A stretch of DNA of 64,000 nucleotides from assembly GCA_027492035.1 (NCBI GenBank), contig JAOZFT010000020.1:62001-126000 (forward strand), given 5' to 3'. This stretch comes from Thermoproteota archaeon. Its GTDB lineage: Archaea; Korarchaeota; JAOZGF01; JAOZFZ01. This document shows, in pieces, positions 52,342-61,907 of the stretch (the stretch's first letter is position 1; every line of letters begins with the position of its first letter). The notes below the pieces were generated by a model. The model saw only the letters and a list, made by a program, of their open reading frames with translations, searched no databases and was not told the DNA's origin. Position numbers and translations under genes: made by a program.

Positions 52342-52774
52342 TTAAATAATTACACCCCTTTACACTTAAAAAAATGCTGTTAAATAAGGGATATAAAACT
52401 GCCACCTGGTTTCTAATTAAAAGGGGGTTCTTTGCATTTCATGTTTTTTTCGGATGGATTTGATTTGTCTTTATTTTGATTGCAACTGCTTAATTAATTT
52501 TTATTTTCCACTACCTTCCATTCGAGTTTAAACTATTTCAACAGAAATGGTTGCTGGTTCTATGTTCCTTAAATTGGTATTTTTGCATTACTTTTCTTTT
52601 TGTAGCTTTTTAAAGGTAACTAGATGCTTTTGCTACTTACGTAGTTCATTTTTTTGAAGGAACATCTTTTTCTTGAATTTTTAAGTTAAAGCAAAAAATT
52701 TTAAAAAAGGTTACTTCTTATTTTAACGGGGAATGTTTGAATTGTGGATTTATTGTTTTAGGCCGTGAAAGGAG
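52342..52774. other. Intergenic region, no gene seen
   Basis: It is AT-rich with stops in all frames. A TATA-like TTTTTAAGTTAAAG (52677-52690) and TTTTAAAAAAGG (52699-52710) could drive the small RAM-domain gene. AAAGGAG at 52767-52773 is its ribosome-binding site. Confidence 0.35.
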
Positions 52775-53026
52775 TTGTTGGCTCTTATAATGATGAAGGT
52801 TTTGCCTGGGAAGGAGTTCTGGGTTATCAGTAGAGCATCGAAGCAGATAAAGGAGCAATTGGTGGAAATAGATGGAAAACCTTTCATTTACCTTTTCGCT
52901 GGCCCCTACGACGTTATAGCTTGCGTTAAAGCTGAAGACACTGCTCAACTTAAAAAAATAATTGATGAGGTACGTAAGATAAAGGGAGTAGTTGAAACCA
53001 CGACACATGTTGCCATGGAAAGTTAA
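52775..53026 (+). CDS. Stand-alone RAM (Lrp/AsnC ligand-binding) domain protein
   Basis: An 83-residue protein made only of the RAM/AsnC_trans_reg domain: IMMKVLPGKEFWVI, then YLFAGPYDVIACVKAEDTAQLKKII and VVETTTHVAM. It lacks the helix-turn-helix of Lrp. Such proteins bind amino acids and form rings, and may modulate full-length Lrp partners such as the one at 61908. TTG 52775 or 52778 and ATG 52790 are all possible starts. Confidence 0.85.
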   Translation: MLALIMMKVLPGKEFWVISRASKQIKEQLVEIDGKPFIYLFAGPYDVIACVKAEDTAQLKKIIDEVRKIKGVVETTTHVAMES

Positions 53027-53471
53027 AAACGGAGGGTGAATGTTTCTTCCTTAACTCTTTCCTTTTTTATTTTTTAATTTTTCTCTTTCATTTTGAAGAT
53101 TTTTGGTTACGATGTATTCCCACTGGGTTCATCTTTGGAGTTACTTTCTAAAGTGACCTTTTTTTCCTTAAGGTTTGTGTTACGTGAACTTTCAAGTATC
53201 TTTTTGCCGGTGTATTTTTTGGTTTCACTGTTTCTGTACTGAATAATTTAGGGATCAGGCAGGTTTCATCCTTCTTAGTTGTAGAACCATCTTACATGCC
53301 CCAGTTTATAATGCCAGTTTTTTAAAAAAAGGCTACATGTCATTAGAAATATAGTTGGAAGGATGAAAATCTAAAAAATTTATATATGAAAACAAAAAAG
53401 AGACACCTGAATCGAAGCAGCAACTAAGGATTAACTTTGGGAGGATTTTTTTCTTTTTAGGTGTAAGTGAA
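53027..53471. promoter_or_regulatory. Intergenic region with the TlpA-module promoter
   Basis: No gene is seen in 53027-53370. A good TATA box AAATTTATATATG (53376-53388) lies about 85 bases before the thioredoxin gene, leaving an untranslated leader of about 55-60 bases. Nothing else is evident. Confidence 0.4.
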
Positions 53472-54035
53472 GTGGGTAAAAAGAAGCTGCCCCAGCACAG
53501 GAAAAGTCGAGGTAAAACTGGAATTGGAGAAGAGTCGGGGAAAAATAGGGAAACCAAGTTATTAGTTGCAGTTTTAATGGTTTTGGCAGTTTCTTTTTTT
53601 GTTGTCTTCATTGTTTCAATCCGTTATCCAGAGAATAAACCTTCTTTCTCTCTTTATTCCTTGAAAGATGCTGAGTTTAGTGAGTTCAGGGGTAAGGTAG
53701 TGCTAGTTGATTGTTTTGCAACTTGGTGTGACCCTTGCAAAATAGAAGTTGGCCAACTTGTTAAAATAAGGTCACGATACAGCAAGTCTAAAGTGGTTCT
53801 TGTTTCTGTTGCAAGCAAGAGCGACGATGTGGATGAAATCGAGGCTTTTATGGAGGAGTTTGGTGTAACTTGGAAGGTGGCTAGAGATAATGTAGGTGTG
53901 TTTGACAAATATGATATCATTTATATCCCTACGATCTTGATTTTTGACAGGGAGGGTGTCTTGGTTTATAAGCACGTGGGGTTAACACCTGCCTCAGTTT
54001 TGTCTTCAGAAATAGATTCTTTGCTGGATAGTTGA
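53472..54035 (+). CDS. Membrane-anchored TlpA-like thioredoxin
   Basis: A 187-residue protein. A lysine- and arginine-rich head (1-33) is followed by one membrane helix (about 35-56) and an outward-facing thioredoxin domain with the active site CFATWCDPCK near 85-92 and cis-proline IYIPTIL near 155. It would exchange disulfides outside the cell. The GTG start follows a TATA box at 53376. The next two genes, a small CxxC peptide and a membrane ferredoxin, follow within 25 bases each, which suggests that the thioredoxin is reduced across the membrane by that pair. Confidence 0.88.
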   Translation: MGKKKLPQHRKSRGKTGIGEESGKNRETKLLVAVLMVLAVSFFVVFIVSIRYPENKPSFSLYSLKDAEFSEFRGKVVLVDCFATWCDPCKIEVGQLVKIRSRYSKSKVVLVSVASKSDDVDEIEAFMEEFGVTWKVARDNVGVFDKYDIIYIPTILIFDREGVLVYKHVGLTPASVLSSEIDSLLDS

Positions 54036-54057
54036 ATTAGTAAAGGGACTGATTGTT

Positions 54058-54195
54058 TTGAGCCGCATGTTTAAGTACAGGGTTATTTTATTGGTTTTGT
54101 TTGTTTTAATAACCCTATTAAGTTCAAGAGAGTACTTTAGAATCCTAAATGGTTTCGTTAAACTGATTTGTCCCTCCTGTATGGGGTTGGGTTAG
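54058..54195 (+). CDS. Small single-pass membrane peptide with a C-terminal CPSCMGLG
   Basis: A 45-residue frame from TTG 54058 (or ATG 54067) to TAG 54193. One hydrophobic helix (about 9-22) is followed by a tail ending CPSCMGLG. The CxxC near the C-terminus is placed where it could swap electrons with the thioredoxin upstream. Its coding nature is supported by its tight fit between the two neighbours (22 bases after one stop, 13 bases before the next start) and by its amphipathic design. I do not know a named family. Confidence 0.6.
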   Translation: MSRMFKYRVILLVLFVLITLLSSREYFRILNGFVKLICPSCMGLG

Positions 54196-54208
54196 GAGGG
54201 GTTTCATT

Positions 54209-54994
54209 GTGAAACTTGGTGTGAAAAGGAAGGTACTGCAAATTACAGCTTTAATTGTTTCGAATTTGGGTTTTTTCCGTATTTTAAAGACAGGACTTGT
54301 TTGTCCCTTTCTTTATTGCCATGGGTGTCCATTTGCTGTTTTTGGGTGTCCAGTAGGAGTTTTGCAACGTTTCATTGCAGAGGCTCATGTGCCTTTCTTC
54401 ACTATAGGTTCATTGGGAGTTTATGGCTTGGTTTTTGGGAGGTTTTTTTGTGGGTGGGCTTGTCCTTTTGGTGCTTTACAGGATTTGCTTAAAGCCTTAA
54501 GGGGAAGGAAAACTTTAGAAACAAGGAGGGTGTGGTACACTAAGTTTATATTTCTTTTTATTGTTCTTGGGTTGGCGTGGTTTTTTTTAGATACTATTTT
54601 TTGCAAGTTTTGTCCTTCAGGTTCCCTTTTTGCTACATTACCAGCTCTTGTACCTCTTCGATTTTTCAATAGAGGTTTTTCACCTTCAGGAATATTTCTT
54701 TATATACATGTGTTGACTCTTGTACTGACGTTGATTTCAGCCTTATTTATTAGCCATTTCTGGTGCCGTTACCTTTGTCCTTTAGGTGCAGTAGTTGGCG
54801 GATTTAACAGAGTAAGTTTTTTGACTATAGGTTTGAGGAGTGAAAAATGTCATAAATGCAATGTTTGCCTCCAAGTCTGTGAAATGGGGATAAAGAGACT
54901 AAGTGATGTGGGGAATTCAACAGATTGTACCCTTTGTGGTAGATGCGTTGAAGCTTGCCCTGAAAAGGCGCTATATTTTATGATAAGAAAGTAA
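54209..54994 (+). CDS. NapH-like membrane ferredoxin
   Basis: A 261-residue membrane iron-sulfur protein. About five helices carry cytoplasmic-type Cys motifs CPFLYCHGCP, CGWACPFGALQD, CKFCPSG and CRYLCPLGA, and two C-terminal [4Fe-4S] motifs CHKCNVCLQVC and CTLCGRCVEAC close it. This is the NapH/CcoG/MauN-like quinol- or ferredoxin-linked design. It likely moves electrons from the cytoplasm or membrane to the thioredoxin and small CxxC peptide encoded just before. A GGAGGGG site leads to the GTG start. Confidence 0.87.
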   Translation: MKLGVKRKVLQITALIVSNLGFFRILKTGLVCPFLYCHGCPFAVFGCPVGVLQRFIAEAHVPFFTIGSLGVYGLVFGRFFCGWACPFGALQDLLKALRGRKTLETRRVWYTKFIFLFIVLGLAWFFLDTIFCKFCPSGSLFATLPALVPLRFFNRGFSPSGIFLYIHVLTLVLTLISALFISHFWCRYLCPLGAVVGGFNRVSFLTIGLRSEKCHKCNVCLQVCEMGIKRLSDVGNSTDCTLCGRCVEACPEKALYFMIRK

Positions 54995-55012
54995 GTTTGT
55001 GGGTGTTTAAAC

Positions 55013-56263
55013 GTGAAACATCCGTCGAAACGAATAATTGGAAGTAAAGGGTCTGAGTTAAGTGGTAAAAAAATAATTTGCTGCATTACTGGCAGCGTTG
55101 CAGCTTTTAAATGTCCTGAAATAGTTAGGGAGTTGATGAGGCACGGAGCTGAAGTTTATGTTTTTATGACGGAAGCTTCGACAAAAATAATTCATCCATA
55201 CTTGATGGAGTGGGCTACAGGGAACCCTGTAGTCACAGAACTCACTGGCAGGATAGAACATGTTTCTTTCTTCAATGAAAAGCTAGGAAGTGTTGACTTA
55301 ATTCTTGTTGCACCTGCTACAGCGAATACAATAAGTAAAGTAGCCTGTGGGATAAGTGACACTCCCGTGACAGCTTTAATATCAGCTGCATTGGGTGCAA
55401 ACGTTCCCGTTGTGATGGTGCCAGCTATGCATACTTTACTGTACAGAAACAAAATCTTTCAAAGGAACATGGAGAAAGTTAGAGGGATGGGTGTGGAATT
55501 CATAAACCCTAGAATGGAGGAAGAAAAGGCTAAGATTGCTGAAACAGAAATTATTGTTGAGAAAGTTATTGGGAAGTTGTCGAAGAAAGATATGGAAAAC
55601 TTGAATCTATTAATAACTGCCGGGCCGACTAGGGAAAAACTAGACTCTGTTAGATTTTTAACTAACCCCAGTTCTGGAAAAATGGGTTTAGCTTTAGCTG
55701 AAGAAGCTATAAACAGAGGAGCCTCTGTAACTCTTGTCTACGGCCCCGGGACGCAAAAACCTCCACCAAACGTGAAAGTTGTGGAAGTAGTTACTACTGA
55801 AGAAATGCTTAACGCTGTAGTTTCAGAGTTAAACTCGAAAAGGTATCACTTAGTTATATTGGCGGCAGCCCCCTTGGACTTCAAGTTTGAAAAGGAGTTC
55901 AGCGGCAAAATCTCCTCTGAAACAGGTTTTCTGGAAGTTAAGCTTGTGCCTTCACCTAAAATTTGGAAGGAAATAAGGAAATATGGTAAAGACTGTTTCT
56001 TTATAGGGTTTAAAGCTGAATATAACGTTTCAAGGGAGAAGTTGATTGAGAAAGCATACAAACGATTGAAAGAGGCAGGAATGAATTTAATAATTGCCAA
56101 TGATGTAGGAAGGAAAGGTATTGGTTTCTCTTCAAACTACAACGAAGTTTTCTTGATAGATGAGGAAGGGAGGGTTAAACATGTGCCTTTTAAACCTAAG
56201 AGGGAAGTAGCGAAGGAAATCCTTGATTTAGCTGTTGAAAAATTAAAACTTAAAAGGGGTTAA
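55013..56263 (+). CDS. coaBC: Bifunctional phosphopantothenoylcysteine decarboxylase/phosphopantothenate-cysteine ligase
   Basis: A 416-residue coenzyme A enzyme. The CoaC part (about 20-190) has ITGSVAAFKCPEIVREL, GRIEHVSF with the catalytic His, and APATANTISKVACG. The CoaB part (about 196-416) has ITAGPTREKLDSVRFLTNPSSGKMG, and GFKAEYNVSREKLIEKA. It makes 4'-phosphopantetheine from phosphopantothenate, cysteine and CTP. The GTG start has only a weak ribosome-binding site, and the gene follows the NapH-like gene closely, perhaps in one transcript. Confidence 0.93.
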   Translation: MKHPSKRIIGSKGSELSGKKIICCITGSVAAFKCPEIVRELMRHGAEVYVFMTEASTKIIHPYLMEWATGNPVVTELTGRIEHVSFFNEKLGSVDLILVAPATANTISKVACGISDTPVTALISAALGANVPVVMVPAMHTLLYRNKIFQRNMEKVRGMGVEFINPRMEEEKAKIAETEIIVEKVIGKLSKKDMENLNLLITAGPTREKLDSVRFLTNPSSGKMGLALAEEAINRGASVTLVYGPGTQKPPPNVKVVEVVTTEEMLNAVVSELNSKRYHLVILAAAPLDFKFEKEFSGKISSETGFLEVKLVPSPKIWKEIRKYGKDCFFIGFKAEYNVSREKLIEKAYKRLKEAGMNLIIANDVGRKGIGFSSNYNEVFLIDEEGRVKHVPFKPKREVAKEILDLAVEKLKLKRG

Positions 56264-56300
56264 GTAAAAAAGTTAGAGAAGGAACAGTATGGGTAACAAT

Positions 56301-57110
56301 TCAGCTGGGAAATTTTAACAGTGCAGAATAAGTTTTAACGTTTCTCTCAGCCAACCTTTCTTCCCTATACCTTCTCATTTTCTCAACATCTAAACTTTTA
56401 ACGGTAACCCCTGGATGAACAGGCTTCATCACCACGGTAACCGGGTACACTATTTCTTTTTCTTCCTCCACTTCAAGGTTGACAATTAAGCTTTTGCCGT
56501 TGTAGTTAGGTGGAAAAACGGAATTAACACCCACGAAAGGTATCCTGTTTTCCAAAGCTCTGGTTTTTAAGTATAAATGCCAAGGAGGTACTCCTTCCCT
56601 TTTTATCCTGGAGGGGTTGAAAATTAAATCAGCCCCCTTTAAAGCAAGGATTCTTGCAGTTTCAGGGAAAACTAAATCATAACAAATCAAAATCCCTACT
56701 CTAAGGTTTCTAATTTTGAAAGTGTCCAGTTTTAGACCTGGAGTGAACAGTTTCTTTTCCTCTTTAAATAAATGGGTTTTAACTTGTTTAAAAATAACTG
56801 AACCATTGCTCCCCAAGACCGGACATGAAACAATTTTTCTCCCCATTACCTCCTCTACACATCCCCCTAATAAAATAGAAGTACTGTACTCTTCCGCTAA
56901 TAACCTGAATCTATCGATCAGTTGAGGCATTAGTTTAGCCAATTTGTCAACTGCTTTGTAAGGGTTTCTGCTTAACCATTGCTCTGGTAAACAAATAATT
57001 TCAGCGTTTAACTTAGCAGCTTTCTCCGTAAGCTTTAAACAATCTTCAATATTCTTGCGGATTTCCTGTGCAATAAATGTCTGGACGACTCCAACCTTAA
57101 CATTATACAT
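56301..57110 (-). CDS. Carbon-nitrogen hydrolase (nitrilase superfamily)
   Basis: A 269-residue amidohydrolase with the Glu-Lys-Cys triad: Glu43 in LPEQW, Lys in KTHLFKEEKK (about 111-118), and Cys in GILICYDLVFPE (about 146). The long VVMKPVHPGVTVKSLDVEKMRRYREERLAERN C-terminus, cited only by its start VVMKPVHPG, resembles omega-amidase/amidase relatives. The substrate is not clear. It converges with coaBC. Confidence 0.88.
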   Translation of the reverse strand: MYNVKVGVVQTFIAQEIRKNIEDCLKLTEKAAKLNAEIICLPEQWLSRNPYKAVDKLAKLMPQLIDRFRLLAEEYSTSILLGGCVEEVMGRKIVSCPVLGSNGSVIFKQVKTHLFKEEKKLFTPGLKLDTFKIRNLRVGILICYDLVFPETARILALKGADLIFNPSRIKREGVPPWHLYLKTRALENRIPFVGVNSVFPPNYNGKSLIVNLEVEEEKEIVYPVTVVMKPVHPGVTVKSLDVEKMRRYREERLAERNVKTYSALLKFPS

Positions 57111-57590
57111 TTCTTAAACCCCCAAAATTTTGGTTATCTTAAAAGGATTAGTTAAGGATTCTTAATTCATTCCTGTTTTATTTATCTCTAATAGCCATTC
57201 ATAGGAGCTTAAAAGTTATTTTCTCCCCTTTAATTTCCCTTTCTTCCTCCAGGTTCCATTATAGACCGTTACCGAAAACATGTTTTTGAAATTTACTAAT
57301 AACCCTATTTTCCTTCTATTAACTCAGGTATTGTTACAAGGCTTCTATTCAGCTGAATCTTTTTCCAAATCTCTTTCTTCTCCATAAAAAAGATGAATTT
57401 TTTACCTGAATAATTTTAAGTGGGTATTGTTTTTCTGGAACAATTTTGCAATTTCCTTCCAAGGAAGGCCTGAGTTAGAAGAATTAGGAGAGTTGAGATA
57501 GGAAACTTTACAAACACTTAGTGTAGGGGGGTTAAGTTGAGGAGGAACAATTAAAGTAATTGAGAAAAAGGTTTGGGGGGTGTTTTGAAG
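57111..57590. other. Intergenic region, no gene seen
   Basis: A minus-strand TATA-like stretch near 57135 could serve the nitrilase gene. CTTCCAAGGAAGG (57457-57468) is a local palindrome of uncertain meaning, and GGTTTGGGGGGTG marks the G-rich area before the trpB2 end. No coding frame is convincing. Confidence 0.3.
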
Positions 57591-58937
57591 TTATTGAACT
57601 ATTTTTGGAATTTTTATTTCTTCAGGCTCCCAATCCTTTAGTTGCCCTGCTAAAAATGCTTCATAAGCTGAGAGGTCAAGCAGTCCATGTCCACAGTTGT
57701 TAAAAACAATTACTTTCTCCTTACCTGTTTTTTTACATCTTAAGGCTTCATCTATTACGTATTTAACGACGTGAGCTGTTTCGGGTGCAGTTATCATTCC
57801 TTCAGTTCTAGCTAGTATTTGGGCAGCTTCAAAAACTTCGGTTTGGTGGTAGGCTACAGATTTCATGTATCCCTCCTTAATCAGTAGACAGAGTGAAGGC
57901 GCTTTCCCGTGGTATCTCAACCCTCCAGCGTGAATTGGGGGAGGGGCGTATCTGTGCCCTAAAGTATACATTTTCAGTAAAGGTGTTTTTTCAGCTGTGT
58001 CCCCGTAATCGTATGTGTAAACTCCTCTAGTTGTCGAAGGAACTGCCTTAGGTTCAACAGCTACGAATTCAGTTTCTGTTTTACCTTTTAATCTATCCAT
58101 CATGAAAGGATAACTGAATCCTGCGTAATTGGATCCTCCTCCTATACATCCAGCGACGATGTCGGGGTATAGATCCATTTTTTCAAATTGTTTTATTGTT
58201 TCAAGGCCTACAATTGTTTGGTGAAGTAAGACATGGTTTAAAACAGAGCCTAGGCAGTAACGTGTGTCTTCATGTGTTAACGTATCCTCTAAAGCTTCAC
58301 TTATAGCTATTCCGAGTGAACCATGGCTCTCAGAATTCTTCTTCAAAATTTTCCTCCCAAACTCTGTCCTTTCACTAGGGGAGGGAAAAACCTCGGCTCC
58401 CCAAACTTGCATCATTGTTTTCCTGTAGGGTTTCTGAAGATAACTTATTTTCACCATGTAGATAGTGCATTTAAGGTCAAAGAATGCACTAGCCATGGCT
58501 AAGGCAGAGCCCCACTGCCCCGCTCCTGTTTCAGTTGTCACTCTCTCAATCCCCTGTTTCATGTTGTAGTATGCTTGAGGAATGGCAGTGTTAGGTTTAT
58601 GGCTGCCTGGTGGATTAACATATTCACACTTGTAGAAAATTTTCGCTGGCGTCTTAAGGAATTTTTCAAGCCTCCTAGCTCTCTTTAAAGGAGTTGGTCT
58701 CGGCATTAATTTATATGCTTCCAACACCTCCTCTGGAATTTTTATGAATCTTTGACTAGAAACTTCCTGTCTAATGAGTTCTTTGGCAAATATCCTTTCA
58801 AGTTTAGCTGGGTTAATTGGTTTCAGGTCTACAGGGTCTAAAGGAGGAGGTAAGGGTTCAGGTAAATCCGGTAAAATATTATACCAGGAAGTTGGCATTT
58901 CATCTTGCTCCAAAAAAACAGCATCTGGTATGGCCAT
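57591..58937 (-). CDS. trpB2: Tryptophan synthase beta chain 2 (TrpB2)
   Basis: A 448-residue PLP enzyme. The Schiff-base lysine is in [11 protein letters not shown] near 110; [11 protein letters not shown] and the phosphate-binding [11 protein letters not shown] near 265 are clear. An N-terminal extension of some 60 residues and the [11 protein letters not shown] insertion are typical of TrpB2 rather than TrpB1. It joins indole and serine to make tryptophan. TrpB2 often stands without trpA in archaea, as it does here. ATG start after AGGTGTTG. Confidence 0.93.
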   Translation of the reverse strand: MAIPDAVFLEQDEMPTSWYNILPDLPEPLPPPLDPVDLKPINPAKLERIFAKELIRQEVSSQRFIKIPEEVLEAYKLMPRPTPLKRARRLEKFLKTPAKIFYKCEYVNPPGSHKPNTAIPQAYYNMKQGIERVTTETGAGQWGSALAMASAFFDLKCTIYMVKISYLQKPYRKTMMQVWGAEVFPSPSERTEFGRKILKKNSESHGSLGIAISEALEDTLTHEDTRYCLGSVLNHVLLHQTIVGLETIKQFEKMDLYPDIVAGCIGGGSNYAGFSYPFMMDRLKGKTETEFVAVEPKAVPSTTRGVYTYDYGDTAEKTPLLKMYTLGHRYAPPPIHAGGLRYHGKAPSLCLLIKEGYMKSVAYHQTEVFEAAQILARTEGMITAPETAHVVKYVIDEALRCKKTGKEKVIVFNNCGHGLLDLSAYEAFLAGQLKDWEPEEIKIPKIVQ

Positions 58938-59585
58938 CTCTACACAACACCTCCAAATTTTTTAAGAAACAGGTCTCGGGATAACGGAAATTTAAAGTAA
59001 AGAAACGAAGAATTAATGTTCTGTGTTTTTAGCCGGATTGAAGCCTTGATTTTACTGTTTAGTTTTGTAAGTTGGCCAAACGTTATCCCTCATTTCTTTC
59101 CAGCTCCTAAATCCTTTTTCGAAGCAGGTAGCTATAATGCTCAATCAAGGCATTATAGTCATATTTAAATCTTATATGTTAATTTTTGTACTAAAAAGTC
59201 AAATATATAAAAAAAGAAAAATACAATAGGAGGAAAAATAAAAAAATGAAAGTAACGGAAAAATTTTTTAAAAGAAATGAAAAGAGAACAAAGTTTTTCC
59301 CCATACTAAGTAAATTTTTAGTAAACTTAATTTAACAACATTCATCCTTTACTTTAAACTATTCCTCCACTCCTTTTCAATTTCCCCTTCTGATTATTAT
59401 AATTAAGATGTTCTTAGTTAAAATAACCATTTCTCTTATTCTATACTAAAATGTACTTCTGTCTACTCTACAAGCTGTTATTTTGGCAAATAGCCAGAAA
59501 GTCTAATTAAAACTTCGATAATTCCTTTATAATAAATCGACATGACCGCTAATTTTGTTTAGAGTATTCTCTCCATCCTATTGCC
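58938..59585. promoter_or_regulatory. Intergenic region upstream of trpB2 with a perfect 9-base inverted repeat
   Basis: CTATAATGC (59132-59140) and GCATTATAG (59150-59158) form a perfect inverted repeat with a nine-base spacer, about 195-220 bases ahead of the trpB2 start on its minus strand. It could be an operator or RNA hairpin. Further on, 59160-59560 is very AT-rich with no gene seen. Confidence 0.4.
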
Positions 59586-60180
59586 CTATTCTTTTTTTGA
59601 GGTTTTAAGATGTAGTTTAGCGGCTTCGCTCAATCTACCTCTACCATATTTCTTCGCAAATTCCATTGCAACTTTTTCTACCTTTCCTGATGACCCTTTA
59701 GGAATGTGAAGTTTGTATTTCCTATTCAAGGTTTCTAGCTCTCTTAAAAACACATGCTTAGCAACAATGGAGGCGCTGCAACTGCATAAGTCTTGATTTG
59801 ATCAAGTTCTCATCGCCAAATTAATTTGAGGTAACATAACTGCATTTTACTTCTGAAAGCATGTTCTCTAAAAGTTCCTTGCGTGTCTCTATGCTAGAAG
59901 TTGGTTTAAAGTTTTAATTTGTCCATAAAATTTATTATATTTTTGAGATTTATCTTTAACTATTTTTTACTACCCCTTACCCCTAGCAAAGATAAAAAAC
60001 GTAGTGTACTTTTATTTACATACACAAGCGGCTATGACCAGTGGACAAAATAGCCTCCCTTTCCTGCTTCATCAAGTCTTGTTAGACCTCTCAAAAACAA
60101 ATTTTGAAAAGAAGTTTGCTTTTAAAGGTGGGAGCAGCCTTAAAGACTCCTCCTTGTTGTCCACCTTAACCCACCCCACT
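59586..60180 (-). pseudogene. RNase HIII-like pseudogene
   Basis: Minus-strand pieces fit one RNase H type 2 protein. From the 5' end they are: VGWVKVDNKEESLRLLPPLK; then RLDEAGKGGYF and, shifted, PLVIAACVC, the DEAGKGxxFGPLV catalytic start; KYNKFYGQIKTLNQLLA followed by a TAG where Trp is expected and RHAR; FGDENLIKS; TYAVAA, shifted to SIVAKHVFLRELETLNRKY; and a C-terminus RGRLSEAAKLHLK. The NLNxLLAWxHA and AAKLHLK marks are RNase HIII rather than HII. At least five frameshifts or stops make it dead. Its stop is at 59586-59588. Confidence 0.75.
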
Positions 60181-60637
60181 GTCTTTTTAATTTCCCCCTA
60201 AATCTTTTTTAGTTCTACCTCCAATATAAATGCTAGCAATGCTCTAAATAATGAGGAAGAAGAATTGTGCAGTTTATACCAAGTTGGAGATGGTGGAATG
60301 ATTACTCCCCTTAGACTTCAACACCTTTTGAGTATATTCTCCATTCCGTTTTCAAGCATTTTATAAATAACCTTTGGGTTTCAGTGCAGCACCAGCAATG
60401 AACGGCATTTCCTGAGATCTATGGCTTCATTCAAATAATTCCAACAAAAACCTTTAAAAGCCTTTACTGTTACAGGTGTCTTTTCTAACCTTCTTTGCTT
60501 ATTTTTGTTCCAGTCTTTAAATATTGAAAAATTTATGTTTTAATTTCCTAATTATTTTATTCGTTCAAGTTGCTTCATCAATTATTCACAACACATTTTT
60601 TTAAATAAAAGTTTTTCTCAGCGTTTAATATAACGTA
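60181..60637. other. Intergenic region, no gene seen
   Basis: Stops occur in all frames. Some minus-strand pieces (for example VIYKMLENGMENILK at about 60320-60370) look coding-like and could be more decayed sequence. A TATA-like TTTTTTTAAATAAAAG (60598-60612) precedes the MFS gene by about 30 bases. Confidence 0.3.
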
Positions 60638-61876
60638 GTGGAACAGAGGGAGTCAGGGGCAATGCCGAAAGGAAGCAAGTTTTTAACTTTGTTTAGTTTA
60701 GAGTTTCTTGTTCTGTGGCTAGTTGTTTTTGCAGCTTTTTTCGCTGGTTCTTTGTGCAGCCCAACTGTTCCTTACTTGTTAAAGGAGTTTCTTACACAAG
60801 AAGCTGCTGTTGTAGCCATGATTGGGTATTTATCTTCCCTCCTCACCCTTGCAAGAACAGTAAATAATGTTCTAGGTGCTGTTTTAGCGGACAAAATTGA
60901 AAGGGGAGCTATTATCCTTATTTCTCTTGGCTTACTGCCCCTCTCCTTTTTATTGCTTTGGTTTGCAACCGACACCTGGTGGGTTTTGGCTTCATATCTT
61001 TTTTTTGGTTTCGTCTTCGGTCTTTCTATGCCTTCCTTTAATGCTATAGTCGCTGACTTAGCTAAGAAAAGTAACAGAGCCACTGTTTTCGCCGTGTTTA
61101 ACCTTTCATGGATTATTGCTCAAATATTAGCCCCTGTAATTGGAGGTTTACTTTCAGATAACTTCTTTTTGCGTCTACCTTTCATTGCGGCCTTCTTTGT
61201 TTCAGTAATGACTTTTTTAACTTACACAGTTTACTTCAAGAAAATGCACAGAAACTTTCCTAACCTCTGGCTTAAGCCCTACAAAAACAAAGAATCAATT
61301 AATGAAGTGGGTTACAGTAACTATTTCAGAAAAAACTTGTATTTGCTGTGCAGTGCACAATTTTTTTCAGGTTTCAGCAACGGAGTCTTCTTGTTAGCTG
61401 TAACAGCTTTCCTAATGTACTCCCTAAAAGCTTCCCCCACCGGAATGGGTGTTTCTTTTTCATTAGGTTGGGGTGTAGCGACTGCTCTGGCACAAATCCC
61501 AGGAGGGAAGGTCAGTGACAAATTTGGCTTTAAAACAACTATCATATCTTTTATTTCAGCAGCGACACCTTTCTTCCTTTTACTCCCCTTATCCACCACC
61601 CTCCTCCAATTTACACTTGTGTTCACTCTTTTATGCTTCATCGGAAACCTTTCCACACCTGCTTTATCTGCATGGATTGCAAACTTGTTTTCAGCTAGAG
61701 AAAGGGGTAGAGGGTACGGTTTAACTTCTGCAGCTTGGGGAGTAGGGGCAGTGATTGGCCCCGCAACAGGAAGCATTGTTTGGACATTGTCGAAACCCAA
61801 TTACTTAATTCCGTTCATAGCTGCTGCAGCTTTGCTTCTCTCTCAATTGCCATTAATTGCTTCAATAAGGGATTAA
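60638..61876 (+). CDS. Major facilitator superfamily transporter
   Basis: A 412-residue protein with about twelve membrane helices in two halves. The loop 2-3 motif is seen as VLADKIERGAII near 85 and its copy in the second half as GGKVSDKFGFKT near 291. The pattern fits a drug- or sugar-type exporter, substrate unknown. The start may be GTG 60638 or ATG 60662. The Lrp regulator gene converges with it (31 bases). Confidence 0.85.
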   Translation: MEQRESGAMPKGSKFLTLFSLEFLVLWLVVFAAFFAGSLCSPTVPYLLKEFLTQEAAVVAMIGYLSSLLTLARTVNNVLGAVLADKIERGAIILISLGLLPLSFLLLWFATDTWWVLASYLFFGFVFGLSMPSFNAIVADLAKKSNRATVFAVFNLSWIIAQILAPVIGGLLSDNFFLRLPFIAAFFVSVMTFLTYTVYFKKMHRNFPNLWLKPYKNKESINEVGYSNYFRKNLYLLCSAQFFSGFSNGVFLLAVTAFLMYSLKASPTGMGVSFSLGWGVATALAQIPGGKVSDKFGFKTTIISFISAATPFFLLLPLSTTLLQFTLVFTLLCFIGNLSTPALSAWIANLFSARERGRGYGLTSAAWGVGAVIGPATGSIVWTLSKPNYLIPFIAAAALLLSQLPLIASIRD

Positions 61877-61907
61877 TTTGAGAAGTTTTCAGTTCTTTTA
61901 CAGCCCC

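Noticed and set aside
57457-57468. CTTCCAAGGAAGG palindrome
   Set aside because: Short and not placed near a gene start or end in a way that suggests function.
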